This document shows, piece after piece, positions 1 through 7,539 of a stretch of 20,594 nt of DNA. The stretch comes from AM-2324 sp042091035 (lineage in GTDB: Bacteria; Bacteroidota; Bacteroidia; Chitinophagales; Saprospiraceae). Numbering within the stretch: position 1 is the first letter of the stretch; each line of letters opens with the position of its first letter. The DNA lies in assembly GCA_042091035.1 (NCBI GenBank), contig JBELIG010000038.1, positions 1 to 20,594 of the forward strand, in the 5' to 3' direction. Made by a program: the position numbers and the translations under genes. The notes below the pieces were generated by a model. It worked only from the letters and a program-made list of their open reading frames with translations, was not told the DNA's origin and did not search any database.

Positions 1-446
1 GGTCATTTGATCCTATAACAACTGGCCATGTAGATCTTATTAAGAGGTCTCTACCACTATTTGACAAGATCTTTGTAGCAGTAGGCGTCAACTCAAATAA
101 GAAGACACTCTTCACTTTGAAAACAAGGTTGAAATGGCTCCATGATGTGTTTGAGGATGAAGAAAAAATAGAAATTGCTTATTTCGAAGGGCTTACTGTA
201 GAATTCTGTAAATCAGTTGATGCAAATTATCTAATTCGAGGTTTACGTAATTCATCAGATTTTGATTATGAAAAAACTATTTCTCAGTTGAATTCAGTGA
301 TTGGCAATGGTTTAGAAACCTTTTTTCTGATTTCTAAACCGGGTTTTTCCCATATTAGTTCGACCATTGTGCGAGAGATTATTAAAGCAGGGGGAGATGC
401 TAGTACCTTTGTCCCTAAAGAAGTTACACTTAATGAAAAAATATAA
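1..446 (+). CDS. coaD: Phosphopantetheine adenylyltransferase (5' partial)
   Basis: Transfers AMP from ATP to 4'-phosphopantetheine, giving dephospho-CoA in the penultimate step of coenzyme A synthesis; cytosolic. The reading frame is already open at the window edge and begins GSFDPITTGHVDL, which is the nucleotidyltransferase start: the GSFDP loop and the TTGH form of the (H/T)xGH motif. The ISSTIVRE motif near the C-terminus binds the ATP phosphates and is also present. About 147 residues are visible and the family is about 155-165 long, so only some 7-10 N-terminal residues are missing upstream. An in-frame TTG at 117 is an internal codon, not the start. The stop overlaps the start of the following HAD gene by 14 nt, which suggests translational coupling. 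Identification is firm from the motifs. Confidence 0.95.
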   Translation, partial: SFDPITTGHVDLIKRSLPLFDKIFVAVGVNSNKKTLFTLKTRLKWLHDVFEDEEKIEIAYFEGLTVEFCKSVDANYLIRGLRNSSDFDYEKTISQLNSVIGNGLETFFLISKPGFSHISSTIVREIIKAGGDASTFVPKEVTLNEKI

Positions 447-1122
447 ATACCTTCTTTTCGATCTTGACAATACTTTATTAGACTTTACACGTTCTTCTGA
501 ATCATCTTTTAAGCAGATGATTGGTCATTATAGTAATCTGGACAAAGAATCACTTTTCAAAGAATACTATATCATCAATAAGGCGTGTTGGTCAGCTGCT
601 GAGCGAGGGGAATTAGCACTTTCTGAAATAAAAACATTGCGATTTCAACGCTTTAATGCCCTTTTTGAGATCGATGCTGATCCTAACGAAATGAATACGC
701 ATTATTTTGATTACTTAAGGGAGTCCGTATTCTATGTAAATGATGCTTTAGATGTTTTGAAACATCTAAGAGCTAAGCAGATAGGTATGTCGATTATAAC
801 AAATGGACTTAAAGAGGTACAAGATAGGCGGATTGAATTGTCTGGTATCAAAGATTATTTTGACGCAATTATAATATCAGATGCAATAGGAGTAAAAAAG
901 CCGGATACTGCTTTTTTTGATTACACCCTAAAACAGATTCCAAGTTTTAATAAGGAGGATCTCCTTGTAATAGGTGACACTGCAGGCTCTGATATTTTGG
1001 GAGCATACAATGCAAATATTCCATCTTGTTGGTTTAATCCAAATCAAAAAGAATGGTCATCTGATAAATTTGAACCGACTCATACAATTAGTCAACTTCC
1101 TGAACTTTTGGAATTGATTTAG
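433..1122 (+). CDS. HAD-superfamily hydrolase, YjjG/YfnB-type (5'-nucleotidase-like)
   Basis: A 229-residue haloacid-dehalogenase phosphatase. All four HAD motifs are visible: DLDNT (nucleophile D10, acid/base D12), T123 in ITNG, the lysine in GVKKPD (K155/K156), and the metal-binding GDTAGSD (D182, D187). The helical cap between motifs I and II, the length and the GDTAGSDILGA sequence fit the YjjG/YfnB group. In E. coli YjjG hydrolyses non-canonical pyrimidine nucleotides; the substrate here is unproven. The frame is open from 367, but ATG 433 places DLDNT at the normal distance from the N-terminus and is preferred. It overlaps coaD by 14 nt. A TAnnTTTG-like octamer at 404-411 inside coaD could drive it separately, but no -33 partner is seen. 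Confidence 0.88.
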   Translation: MKKYKYLLFDLDNTLLDFTRSSESSFKQMIGHYSNLDKESLFKEYYIINKACWSAAERGELALSEIKTLRFQRFNALFEIDADPNEMNTHYFDYLRESVFYVNDALDVLKHLRAKQIGMSIITNGLKEVQDRRIELSGIKDYFDAIIISDAIGVKKPDTAFFDYTLKQIPSFNKEDLLVIGDTAGSDILGAYNANIPSCWFNPNQKEWSSDKFEPTHTISQLPELLELI

Positions 1123-1148
1123 AAATTCCTATCCTTTTTATAACTTTG
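1114..1148 (+). promoter_or_regulatory. Putative Bacteroidota promoter of pruA
   Basis: TAACTTTG at 1141-1148 matches the -7 consensus TAnnTTTG exactly. A TTG at 1114-1116 could serve as the -33 element, with a 24-nt spacer that is slightly long. The pruA start lies 35 nt after the -7 element, leaving a short leader. Assignment is by consensus match and position only. Confidence 0.55.
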
Positions 1149-1182
1149 AGTCTAATTTTAGAAATAATAAAATAGAACAATA

Positions 1183-2811
1183 ATGGCAAATGCATTTTTT
1201 AAGGTTCCAGCACCTAAGAATGAGCCCATACTGGCTTATGCTTCAGGTTCTAAGGAGCGCGCATTGTTGGATGCAACTATAAAGGAAATGAAATCCACTA
1301 CAGTGGACATTCCGATGACTATTGGAGGCAAAAAGATTTTTACTGAAAATAAAAAATCCATTCATCCTCCACATGAAATCAAGCATACACTAGGGCATTA
1401 CTCGCAAGGTACTGCTAATCATGTAGCTCAAGCTATTGATGCAGCGCTAACTGCAAAATCTGCTTGGGAAGATATGGCTTGGCACGATAGAGCTGCTATC
1501 TTTCTAAAGGTTGCAGATTTAATATCAGGTCCTTATCGACAAAAAATTGCAGCTGCGACTATGCTTGGTCAAGGTAAAAATATCTTTCAAGCTGAGATAG
1601 ATTCTGTAGCTGAGCTTGTAGATTTCATGCGTTTTAATGTTCAGTATATGACCCAGTTATATAAAGAACAGCCAGATAGTTCAGATCTTATTTGGAACAG
1701 GATGGAGCACCGTCCATTAGAGGGTTTCATATTTGCATTGACTCCATTCAACTTCACAGCTATTGCAGCAAACCTTTGTGCTGCGCCGGCAATGTTGGGT
1801 AATGTAATTGTTTGGAAACCATCTGACGATCAGATATACTCTGCAGGTTTATTGATGGAGATTTTTGAGCGTGCAGGTTTGCCAAAAGGTGTAATTAATC
1901 TTGTGTTTACAGATGGACCTGAGGCTGGTGAGGTGATATTTAAACATAAAGACTTTGCAGGTCTACACTTTACGGGTAGTACAGGTGTGTTTAAGACCTT
2001 ATGGAGAACTATTGGTGAAAATATTGACCTGTACAGATCATATCCAAGGATAGTAGGGGAGACTGGTGGTAAAGATTTTGTCGTAGCACACAAATCTGCT
2101 GATCCAAAAGAGGTAGCTACTGCTTTAGTAAGAGGATCTTTTGAATTTTCTGGTCAAAAATGTTCTGCTGCATCTAGAGCATATGTACCTGCAGGTATGT
2201 GGGAGACTGTAAAAGGATACATGGAGAAAGACCTTGCTGATATAAAGACAGGAACTCCAGAAGATTATACAAACTATGTTAATGCTGTAATCAATGAGCG
2301 TTCATTCGATAAGATAGCTGCGTACATTGATAATGCGAAGTCAGATGCTGATTCCGAAGTGATAATGGGAGGATCTTACAGCAAGGCGGAAGGTTATTTT
2401 GTAGAACCAACGGTTATCCTTGCGAAGACATCAGATTACACAACAATGTGTGAAGAGATTTTTGGCCCTGTGCTAACTATACATGTCTATGCAGATGATG
2501 CTTTTGAGGAAATCCTTGAGATAGCAGATAATACATCGCCATATGCACTTACGGGTTCAATATTTGCTATAGAGCGTGAAGCTATAAATGTTGCGGTTAA
2601 GGCTTTGAGGCATTCTGCAGGTAATTTCTATATCAATGATAAGCCTACAGGAGCTGTAGTTGGACAGCAACCATTTGGTGGCGCTAGAGGTTCTGGTACG
2701 AATGATAAAGCGGGTTCAATTCTTAATTTGTTACGTTGGGTTTCACCTAGAACGATCAAAGAAACTTTTGTTCCGGCAACTGAATATAATTATCCTTCTT
2801 TCGAGAAATAA
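1183..2811 (+). CDS. pruA: L-glutamate gamma-semialdehyde dehydrogenase (group 1 P5C dehydrogenase)
   Basis: Oxidises L-glutamate-5-semialdehyde (the open form of 1-pyrroline-5-carboxylate) to glutamate with NAD+, completing proline catabolism. At 542 residues it matches the stand-alone group-1 enzyme of mitochondria and Bacteroidota, not the bifunctional PutA. The aldehyde dehydrogenase landmarks are clear: LTPFNFTAIAANL, the GSTGVFKTLW nucleotide-binding turn, catalytic-site E293 in GETGGKD, nucleophile C327 in SGQKCSAASRAY, EEIFGPVL, and the C-terminal QQPFGGARGSGTN. The extended N-terminus (FKVPAPKNEPILAYASGS) is the group-1 signature. ATG 1183 is the natural start, right after a promoter-like element. 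No proline dehydrogenase gene lies in the window. The gene ends in a hairpin terminator. Glutamate made here could link loosely to the acidic-amino-acid symporter near 13 kb, but that is only inference. Confidence 0.96.
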   Translation: MANAFFKVPAPKNEPILAYASGSKERALLDATIKEMKSTTVDIPMTIGGKKIFTENKKSIHPPHEIKHTLGHYSQGTANHVAQAIDAALTAKSAWEDMAWHDRAAIFLKVADLISGPYRQKIAAATMLGQGKNIFQAEIDSVAELVDFMRFNVQYMTQLYKEQPDSSDLIWNRMEHRPLEGFIFALTPFNFTAIAANLCAAPAMLGNVIVWKPSDDQIYSAGLLMEIFERAGLPKGVINLVFTDGPEAGEVIFKHKDFAGLHFTGSTGVFKTLWRTIGENIDLYRSYPRIVGETGGKDFVVAHKSADPKEVATALVRGSFEFSGQKCSAASRAYVPAGMWETVKGYMEKDLADIKTGTPEDYTNYVNAVINERSFDKIAAYIDNAKSDADSEVIMGGSYSKAEGYFVEPTVILAKTSDYTTMCEEIFGPVLTIHVYADDAFEEILEIADNTSPYALTGSIFAIEREAINVAVKALRHSAGNFYINDKPTGAVVGQQPFGGARGSGTNDKAGSILNLLRWVSPRTIKETFVPATEYNYPSFEK

Positions 2812-2820
2812 ATTAAAGGG

Positions 2821-2848
2821 CACCAGGCTTAAGGGTCTGGTGTTTTTT
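2821..2848. terminator. Shared intrinsic terminator between pruA and the DUF5683 gene
   Basis: CACCAG (2821-2826) and CTGGTG (2837-2842) form a 6-bp GC-containing stem around a 10-nt loop. A run of six T follows at 2843-2848, making a good terminator for pruA. On the minus strand the same stem is followed by CCCTTTAATTTATTT, so it may also stop the convergent cluster. The T run overlaps the last codons of the minus-strand gene. Confidence 0.8.
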
Positions 2849-3521
2849 ATTTAACCTGTAAGACTAATCCTATCCCAGGCATTGAATAATGCTCTTGAAT
2901 ACTAGGAGATACTTTTAAGGATAGGTCTTTACTAACGTCGAAGGACTGAAGGTGAGCATCCACGAATGCTTCTAAAGCAAAAAGACCATAGATAGCGATA
3001 GTGCCCACATAGCTAAGCGTTCTTCGTTTTTCGTATTTGTCTCTTTGAATCTTTAAAGCTGCAGATGAAAGATTGGCTTCTACAAGTGGGCTTTCAAATG
3101 TTGCACTTCCTTCCGAAATACTTCTTTTGTAAGCATTTCGGTAAGCTACATATTTTGAAGAACTATCTTCTAATAGATAAACCATGCCGCCCAAGCCTGC
3201 ATATATTATTGGCGCTTTCCAGTATTTTTTATTGTAGATCTGACCAGTACCTGGTAATGCAAATGAAAGAAATAAGGAAGCTTTAGGATTTGGGTATCCG
3301 TTCTTGTAAGCATAGAATTCTTTGGTAAAGAATTTTGGTGCTTGGAGGTCTCTCGCTTTTTTTACTGGCAAGCTTGTATCTGCGGTAATCGTTTGATTAG
3401 AATCCAAAGAATCCGTAGAGATCTGCTGTCTTTGCAGTTTGCTCTGGTCTAAGGAAGTACTTTGACCGAAAGAGACTACAGCAAAACTATAGCCTATTAA
3501 AAACAGCAGAATCTTTTTCAT
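2847..3521 (-). CDS. DUF5683 domain protein, secreted or membrane-associated
   Basis: A 224-residue protein with a Sec-type signal peptide (MKK, a hydrophobic stretch to about residue 18, then FGQ). A polar linker follows to about residue 70. The core begins near the PNPKASLFLSFALPGTGQIYNKKYWKAP stretch, here residues 77-104, recognisable as DUF5683, with two hydrophobic segments (around IIYAGLGGMVYLL and YVGTIAIYGLFALEAFV). The function is unknown. DUF5683 genes are commonly found directly after parB in Bacteroidota, and here the start is 15 nt from the parB stop, so the two are almost surely co-transcribed. The usual downstream dapB and lepB are absent; a terminator and convergent pruA follow instead. 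ATG 3521 gives the signal peptide and is taken as the start. Confidence 0.85.
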   Translation of the reverse strand: MKKILLFLIGYSFAVVSFGQSTSLDQSKLQRQQISTDSLDSNQTITADTSLPVKKARDLQAPKFFTKEFYAYKNGYPNPKASLFLSFALPGTGQIYNKKYWKAPIIYAGLGGMVYLLEDSSSKYVAYRNAYKRSISEGSATFESPLVEANLSSAALKIQRDKYEKRRTLSYVGTIAIYGLFALEAFVDAHLQSFDVSKDLSLKVSPSIQEHYSMPGIGLVLQVK

Positions 3522-3536
3522 TAATTGTGTGCTTAA

Positions 3537-4445
3537 TCAGATATTATCCTCGAAAAGGTCTAACAACCTGTTCAACTCGTTATCAGAAGTAAAGTTAATA
3601 ACGATTTGTCCTTTTCCTTTGTTTTTTAACTTTAGATTCACTTTTGATTCTAATGCAGAAGATATCCTATCTTGAACTGCTAGATATTCATGCGGTAATT
3701 TATCTTTTGCTGGTCCTGATGTGCGCTTTTGATCAGGTTTGTTCAATGCTCTAACGAATTCTTCGGTCATTCGCACAGACATCTGCTTTTTGATGACTTC
3801 ATTGTATACACTAATCTGTAAGGCATAGTCCTGTATGGAATTTAATGCTTTTGCATGCCCCATACTGATTTTCTTTTCTTTCAAGCCTTGCTGTATTTGT
3901 GGAGGAAGCTTAAGCAAGCCAAGGAAGTTTGTTACTGTACTTCTCTTTTTGCCGATACGGCCTGATAATCCTTCGTGGGTCAATTGACATTCATCAATTA
4001 GTCTTTGATAAGTAATAGATATTTCTATTGGGTTAAGGTCTTGACGTTGGATATTCTCAATCAGTGCAAGCTCCAGCATTTCCTGGTCATTTGCTGCTGC
4101 TCGAATATATGCTGGGATTTCTTTAAGATTGGCGATTTGAGAAGCTCTTAATCTTCGTTCACCAGAGATCAATTGATAATCATCGCCCCCCATAGACCGA
4201 ACAGTAATTGGTTGTATAAGGCCATGAAGCCTTATGGATGAGGCAAGCTCTTCTAAAGCCTCCTCGTCAAACTCCTGGCGAGGTTGAAAAGGGTTGATTC
4301 TGATCTTACCCAATGGCAGCATAGCCACTGTGTTTGTCAATTCTTTTAGGGCTGATTCCTTTTGTTGCTGATCACCAACCTCTATATCCGACAATAAGGC
4401 TCTAATGCCTAATCCAAGTTCACTTTTCTTTACTTTTTTAGCCAT
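3537..4445 (-). CDS. parB: Chromosome-partitioning protein ParB
   Basis: A centromere-binding CTPase that loads on parS sites and spreads as a sliding clamp, working with ParA to segregate the replication origin. In the 302 residues, the N-terminal ParA-interacting segment carries GLGIRALLSD (residues 11-20). The ParB/Srx CTPase domain spans about 40-135, with INPFQPRQEF, the nucleotide-binding GERR (95-98) and ENIQRQDLNPIE (130-141). The helix-turn-helix lies around 155-180 (LSGRIGKKRSTVTNFLGLL). A variable linker leads to a C-terminal dimerisation region (about 255-302). The gene is 122 nt downstream of parA, with its own promoter-like element and a hairpin in the gap. I found no match to the TGTTTCACGTGAAACA-type parS in the window by eye. 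Confidence 0.95.
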   Translation of the reverse strand: MAKKVKKSELGLGIRALLSDIEVGDQQQKESALKELTNTVAMLPLGKIRINPFQPRQEFDEEALEELASSIRLHGLIQPITVRSMGGDDYQLISGERRLRASQIANLKEIPAYIRAAANDQEMLELALIENIQRQDLNPIEISITYQRLIDECQLTHEGLSGRIGKKRSTVTNFLGLLKLPPQIQQGLKEKKISMGHAKALNSIQDYALQISVYNEVIKKQMSVRMTEEFVRALNKPDQKRTSGPAKDKLPHEYLAVQDRISSALESKVNLKLKNKGKGQIVINFTSDNELNRLLDLFEDNI

Positions 4446-4480
4446 GTAATACTAACTAGTTGAAGCTATTTATTCGTAAC

Positions 4481-4507
4481 AATCCCGCACTTATTTAGAT
4501 CGGGATT
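4481..4507. repeat. Inverted repeat in the parA-parB gap
   Basis: AATCCCG (4481-4487) and CGGGATT (4501-4507) are perfect 7-nt inverted arms around a 13-nt loop. The element lies between the putative parB promoter and the parB start, so it would be in the parB 5' leader. Neither strand has a T run after the stem, so a simple intrinsic terminator is unlikely. A leader hairpin, a processing site or a binding site are possible. Confidence 0.5.
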
Positions 4508-4526
4508 AATATCTTTTAGGGAATAA

Positions 4527-4534
4527 CAAAAATA
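4527..4534 (-). promoter_or_regulatory. Putative -7 element for parB
   Basis: On the minus strand this octamer reads TATTTTTG, an exact TAnnTTTG match, about 82 nt before the parB start. The nearest TTG-like -33 candidate (4550-4552) has a 15-nt spacer, shorter than usual, so support is moderate. It would let parB and the DUF5683 gene be transcribed apart from parA. Confidence 0.4.
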
Positions 4535-4567
4535 GGGGTCTTTAACGTTCAATAATTTAAAAAAGCA

Positions 4568-5356
4568 TTAAGCATTAACCTCTATAGAGTCATTATTCTT
4601 AATAAGAAATTCATTTGCAAGATTAATAAAGTTCCGTGCACCCTTACTCACAGCATCATACATAATGACCGGTTGATGCATATTGGGCGCTTCCCCAATT
4701 TTCGAGTTTCTATGAATAATTGTATCAAAGACTTTCTCAGCGTAGTACGATTTTACTTCTTGAACTACAACATTGGCAAGCCTTAATCTTTTGTCATACA
4801 TTGACAATAATATTCCTTCAATCTCTAATTTTGGATTCAGCTGCTTTTTAACAAGGTTAATTGTATTTTGAAGTTTACTAAGACCTTCCAATGAAAAAAT
4901 TTCACACTGAACAGGTATAATAATTGAATCTGCAGCCGTGAGCGCATTTATTGTGATAATTCCTAGTGATGGAAGACAATCTACAAAAATGTAATCATAA
5001 TCATCTTTAAATGTATCTACGATATCTTTTAGTATATATTCCCTTCTCATTTTTTGCACCAACTCAATTTCGGCGCCTACTAAATCAATATGAGATGGCA
5101 AAACAAAGAGATTAGGAGTTGATGTTTCTATGATAGCATCTTTAGGATTTTCCAAGTTTCCAATAAGACAATCATATATACTTACATCATATTGATTTGG
5201 TGCGACTCCAACCCCTGAAGTTGAATTTGCTTGAGGGTCAATATCTATTAATAGTACCTTTTTATCTAACACAGCCAAGCTTGCAGCAATATTGATTGCA
5301 GTAGTTGTTTTTCCTACTCCTCCTTTCTGATTAGCAATTGTTACTATTTTACCCAT
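4568..5356 (-). CDS. parA: Chromosome-partitioning ATPase ParA (Soj-like)
   Basis: A deviant Walker-type ATPase that binds DNA non-specifically and positions ParB-parS complexes on the nucleoid. In the 262 residues, the deviant Walker A reads KGGVGKTTT with signature lysine K11 and phosphate-binding K16. The A' motif DIDPQANST contains D38 and D40, and the Walker B aspartate is D126 in YIFVDCLPSLG. The short N-terminus with no extra helix-turn-helix and the roughly 260-residue length indicate the chromosomal (Soj-like) type, not a plasmid type Ia protein. It lies 53 nt downstream of the UPF0173 hydrolase gene on the same strand and heads the parA-parB-DUF5683 cluster. No strong TAnnTTTG element was found in that 53-nt gap, so read-through from the hydrolase gene is plausible. 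Confidence 0.96.
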   Translation of the reverse strand: MGKIVTIANQKGGVGKTTTAINIAASLAVLDKKVLLIDIDPQANSTSGVGVAPNQYDVSIYDCLIGNLENPKDAIIETSTPNLFVLPSHIDLVGAEIELVQKMRREYILKDIVDTFKDDYDYIFVDCLPSLGIITINALTAADSIIIPVQCEIFSLEGLSKLQNTINLVKKQLNPKLEIEGILLSMYDKRLRLANVVVQEVKSYYAEKVFDTIIHRNSKIGEAPNMHQPVIMYDAVSKGARNFINLANEFLIKNNDSIEVNA

Positions 5357-5409
5357 TATTTCAGTTGTTATGTTGCTTATTGGTGTTTGCCTATATCAAT
5401 TTAATAAAA

Positions 5410-6093
5410 TTACCACTCAATTTTGTTCCCAATGGACGGCAAATGTAATGTTTTTCCTTTTTGTTCAAAAAGATTTATCACTTCCTGCTTATTCTTTAGT
5501 TCAATTGGTCCAAAGGTGTCAAAGTGACATCCGAGGATACGGTCAGAGCCTACAAATTCTGCTGCAAGCAATGCTTCCTCCTGTCCCATGGTAAAATTAT
5601 CTCCAATTGGTAAGATGGCTAAATCCACTTTTGGGCAAAGCATAGGAATTAATTTCATATCCATGGTCAGAGCAGTGTCCCCTGCAAAATATACACAACC
5701 CTCATCATTCCACAATACAAATCCTCCTGGGTTGCCGCCATAAGTTCCATCTGGGAATACACTAGAATGAACAGCATTTACATATTTTAATGTCCCAAAA
5801 TCAAATTCAGCTTTCCCTCCATGGTTTAATGGATGCCCCTCGAAGCCTTTCGCATTGTAATAAGAGAATATTTCATAATTTGATATAATCTTTGCTCCAG
5901 ATTCTTTTGCAATTGATTCAACATCAAGGACATGATCTTGGTGTGCATGCGATATTAAAATATAGTCTGGAGAAAGTTCATTTATATCAATATGGCTAGC
6001 TAAAGGATTGCCCGAAATGAATGGGTCAAACAAAAGTGATTTACCTTTTGTTTCAATCAGAATACAAGAATGACCAAGGTATGTTGTTTTCAT
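5410..6093 (-). CDS. UPF0173-family metal-dependent hydrolase (metallo-beta-lactamase fold)
   Basis: A 227-residue metallo-beta-lactamase-fold protein of the UPF0173 type. The N-terminus MKTTYLGHSCILIE is diagnostic of the family. Dinuclear metal ligands can be placed at H49, H51, D53 and H54 (HAHQDH), H109 (NAVHSS), D139 (FAGDTAL) and H190 (LGCHFDTF). The usual first motif is T-H-G-H-x-D-H; here S-H-A-H-Q-D-H keeps all ligands. Related proteins include broad-specificity hydrolases with no settled physiological substrate, so none is assigned. There is no signal peptide, so it is probably cytosolic. It is divergent from the FMN reductase gene (110-nt gap) and upstream of parA on the same strand, and is likely the first gene of that transcript. 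Confidence 0.9.
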   Translation of the reverse strand: MKTTYLGHSCILIETKGKSLLFDPFISGNPLASHIDINELSPDYILISHAHQDHVLDVESIAKESGAKIISNYEIFSYYNAKGFEGHPLNHGGKAEFDFGTLKYVNAVHSSVFPDGTYGGNPGGFVLWNDEGCVYFAGDTALTMDMKLIPMLCPKVDLAILPIGDNFTMGQEEALLAAEFVGSDRILGCHFDTFGPIELKNKQEVINLFEQKGKTLHLPSIGNKIEW

Positions 6094-6182
6094 TTATTGA
6101 GTATTATTGTTCACTTCCAATATACGAGATATATGTGTAAGCAATTTAGGAATAAGTCTTTTTTTCTAATACAATTTAGACG

Positions 6183-6201
6183 TACCTTTGCCGCAAATTT
6201 A
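6183..6201. promoter_or_regulatory. Divergent promoter elements around a TTTGCCGCAAA palindrome
   Basis: TACCTTTG (6183-6190, plus strand) matches TAnnTTTG and lies 14 nt before the FMN reductase ATG. The opposite strand carries TAAATTTG (6194-6201), also a consensus match, pointing to the UPF0173 gene about 100 nt away. The two share the perfect odd palindrome TTTGC-C-GCAAA (6187-6197). No convincing -33 TTG was found for either, so the plus element is moderately supported and the minus element weakly. Confidence 0.45.
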
Positions 6202-6203
6202 AA

Positions 6204-6743
6204 ATGATGATTACTTTAATATCTGGCACCAATAGAGCCCTAGCAAAGACAGATGCCCTAACAGGCTATATTTCAAATCTTTTAGAAGATCGTGGGATAC
6301 CTTGTCAAGTTTTGTACTTAAAGGATCTTAAGGCTGATTTTCTGAATTCTATAATGTACAACTCAGCTAATCAATCTGATCAACTAAGGGAGCTACAGGA
6401 TACTTATGTTCGAGACGCAACTAAGTTTGTTGTATTGAGTCCCGAATACAACGGGAGCTTTCCAGGTATATTAAAGTTATTCATCGATGCTATATCTGTT
6501 AGAGATTACGCTTTAAATTTTCAAGAGAAAAAAATTGCCTTAATTGGGCTTAGTTCAGGTTGGGCTGGCAATTTCAGAGGCATGGATCATTTAGCTGAAA
6601 TATTCGCTCACCAAGGTGGATTATGTATGCCAAAGAAAATGGCGATACCGAATATAGACAAGAATTTTGATGGAAAGGTCTTTATTAATGCAAACTTAGA
6701 GAAGCGTCTTGTCGATTTTGTACAGGCATTTATAGAATTTTAA
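6204..6743 (+). CDS. NADPH-dependent FMN reductase-like flavoprotein
   Basis: A 179-residue flavodoxin-fold oxidoreductase of the NADPH-dependent FMN reductase (FMN_red) family. The phosphate-binding loop near the N-terminus reads SGTNR (residues 7-11). The family hallmark PEYNGSFPGILK at 80-91 contacts the flavin ring and subunit interface, followed by FIDAISVRDYALNFQEKKIALIGLSSG. Members use NAD(P)H to reduce FMN, quinones, azo dyes or chromate; the in vivo acceptor cannot be read from sequence. Two ATGs are adjacent (6204 and 6207) and either may be used. The leader would be only a few nucleotides if the -7 element at 6183 is correct, as often seen in Bacteroidota. It is probably monocistronic, since lipB 72 nt further on has its own promoter. 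Confidence 0.88.
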   Translation: MMITLISGTNRALAKTDALTGYISNLLEDRGIPCQVLYLKDLKADFLNSIMYNSANQSDQLRELQDTYVRDATKFVVLSPEYNGSFPGILKLFIDAISVRDYALNFQEKKIALIGLSSGWAGNFRGMDHLAEIFAHQGGLCMPKKMAIPNIDKNFDGKVFINANLEKRLVDFVQAFIEF

Positions 6744-6773
6744 CTAATACTTAATCTATGCTATCAGAAAGCA

Positions 6774-6805
6774 TTGAAAAAGTTAAACATTAAGCGTTAC
6801 ATTTG
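6774..6805 (+). promoter_or_regulatory. Putative promoter of the lipB operon
   Basis: This is the best promoter match in the window: TTG at 6774-6776 as the -33 element, a 21-nt spacer, then TACATTTG at 6798-6805 as an exact TAnnTTTG -7 element. The lipB ATG follows 10 nt after it, so the transcript would have a very short leader or none. Confidence 0.65.
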
Positions 6806-6814
6806 CAGTAATTT

Positions 6815-7528
6815 ATGGAAAAGGTAATATTTAATGATTTAGGGTTGATTACTTACCAGAAAGCCTGGGATTTTCAAACCAATCTACATAAGGATCTTGT
6901 AGATCGTAAAAGAAGGAATAGAGCTACTGAGGAGGAGGCTTCAGAGGAGAGGAGACACCATCTTCTGTTTTGCGAACATCCTCACGTATATACACTTGGT
7001 AAAAGTGGTAGTTTGGATCATTTGCTTTTAGACGAAGAAGGTCTAAAGGAGAAAGAAGCAACTTTCTTTAAAATAAACCGAGGAGGCGATATCACATACC
7101 ATGGTCCTGGTCAAATAGTAGGATATCCAATTTTTGATCTAGAGGGTTTTTTTACAGATGTACATAAATACGTTCGTTTCTTAGAGGAAGCAGTTATCCG
7201 AGTTCTTGCTCAGTATGGTATTAAAGGTGTTCGGGAAGCAGGATACACTGGTGTTTGGCTGGAAAAAGATGAACGTGCTGGGCTGCGCAAGATTTGTGCC
7301 ATAGGGGTGCATCTTAGTCGTTGGGTCAGTATGCATGGATTTGCATTCAATGTTAATACTGATCTTGATTATTTTAATAATATCGTACCCTGTGGAATTG
7401 CTGAGGATAATAGGGCGGTAACAACACTTTCTAAGGAACTGGGTTATGACCTAGATCTAGAAGAAGTAAAAGATAGACTTAAACAAACCTTCAAAGACCT
7501 CTTTGTTTTTGAATGGGATACACAATAA
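6815..7528 (+). CDS. lipB: Octanoyl-[acyl-carrier-protein]:protein N-octanoyltransferase
   Basis: Transfers the octanoyl group from acyl-carrier protein to the lipoyl domains of 2-oxoacid dehydrogenases and GcvH, the first step of lipoate assembly. In the 237 residues, RGGDITYHGPGQIVGYPIFDL is the conserved binding loop. Catalytic lysine K159 (LRKICAIGVHL) and the acyl-accepting cysteine C193 (NIVPCGI) are 34 residues apart, exactly as K135 and C169 in E. coli LipB. HLSRWVSMHGFAFNV lies between them. Residues 25-50 include a charged stretch (RKRRNRATEEEASEERRHH) before the core, a Bacteroidota-type insertion. ATG 6815 directly follows a strong promoter match. It leads an operon with a small unknown gene (11 nt on) and a thioesterase. 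Confidence 0.96.
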   Translation: MEKVIFNDLGLITYQKAWDFQTNLHKDLVDRKRRNRATEEEASEERRHHLLFCEHPHVYTLGKSGSLDHLLLDEEGLKEKEATFFKINRGGDITYHGPGQIVGYPIFDLEGFFTDVHKYVRFLEEAVIRVLAQYGIKGVREAGYTGVWLEKDERAGLRKICAIGVHLSRWVSMHGFAFNVNTDLDYFNNIVPCGIAEDNRAVTTLSKELGYDLDLEEVKDRLKQTFKDLFVFEWDTQ

Positions 7529-7539
7529 ATCATAACAGA

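Noticed and set aside
404..411. TACCTTTG octamer inside coaD, 21 nt before the HAD start
   Set aside because: It fits the -7 consensus, but no -33 partner was found and the two genes overlap, so a separate promoter is not supported.
3537..5356. A parS site within or near parAB
   Set aside because: Scanning for the CACGTG-centred palindrome gave no match; parS may lie outside this window.
5370..5594. Plus-strand open frame of 74 codons over the UPF0173 gene
   Set aside because: It lies opposite the 3' part of a clearly conserved metal-hydrolase gene, starts in the intergenic gap, and has no recognisable protein features.
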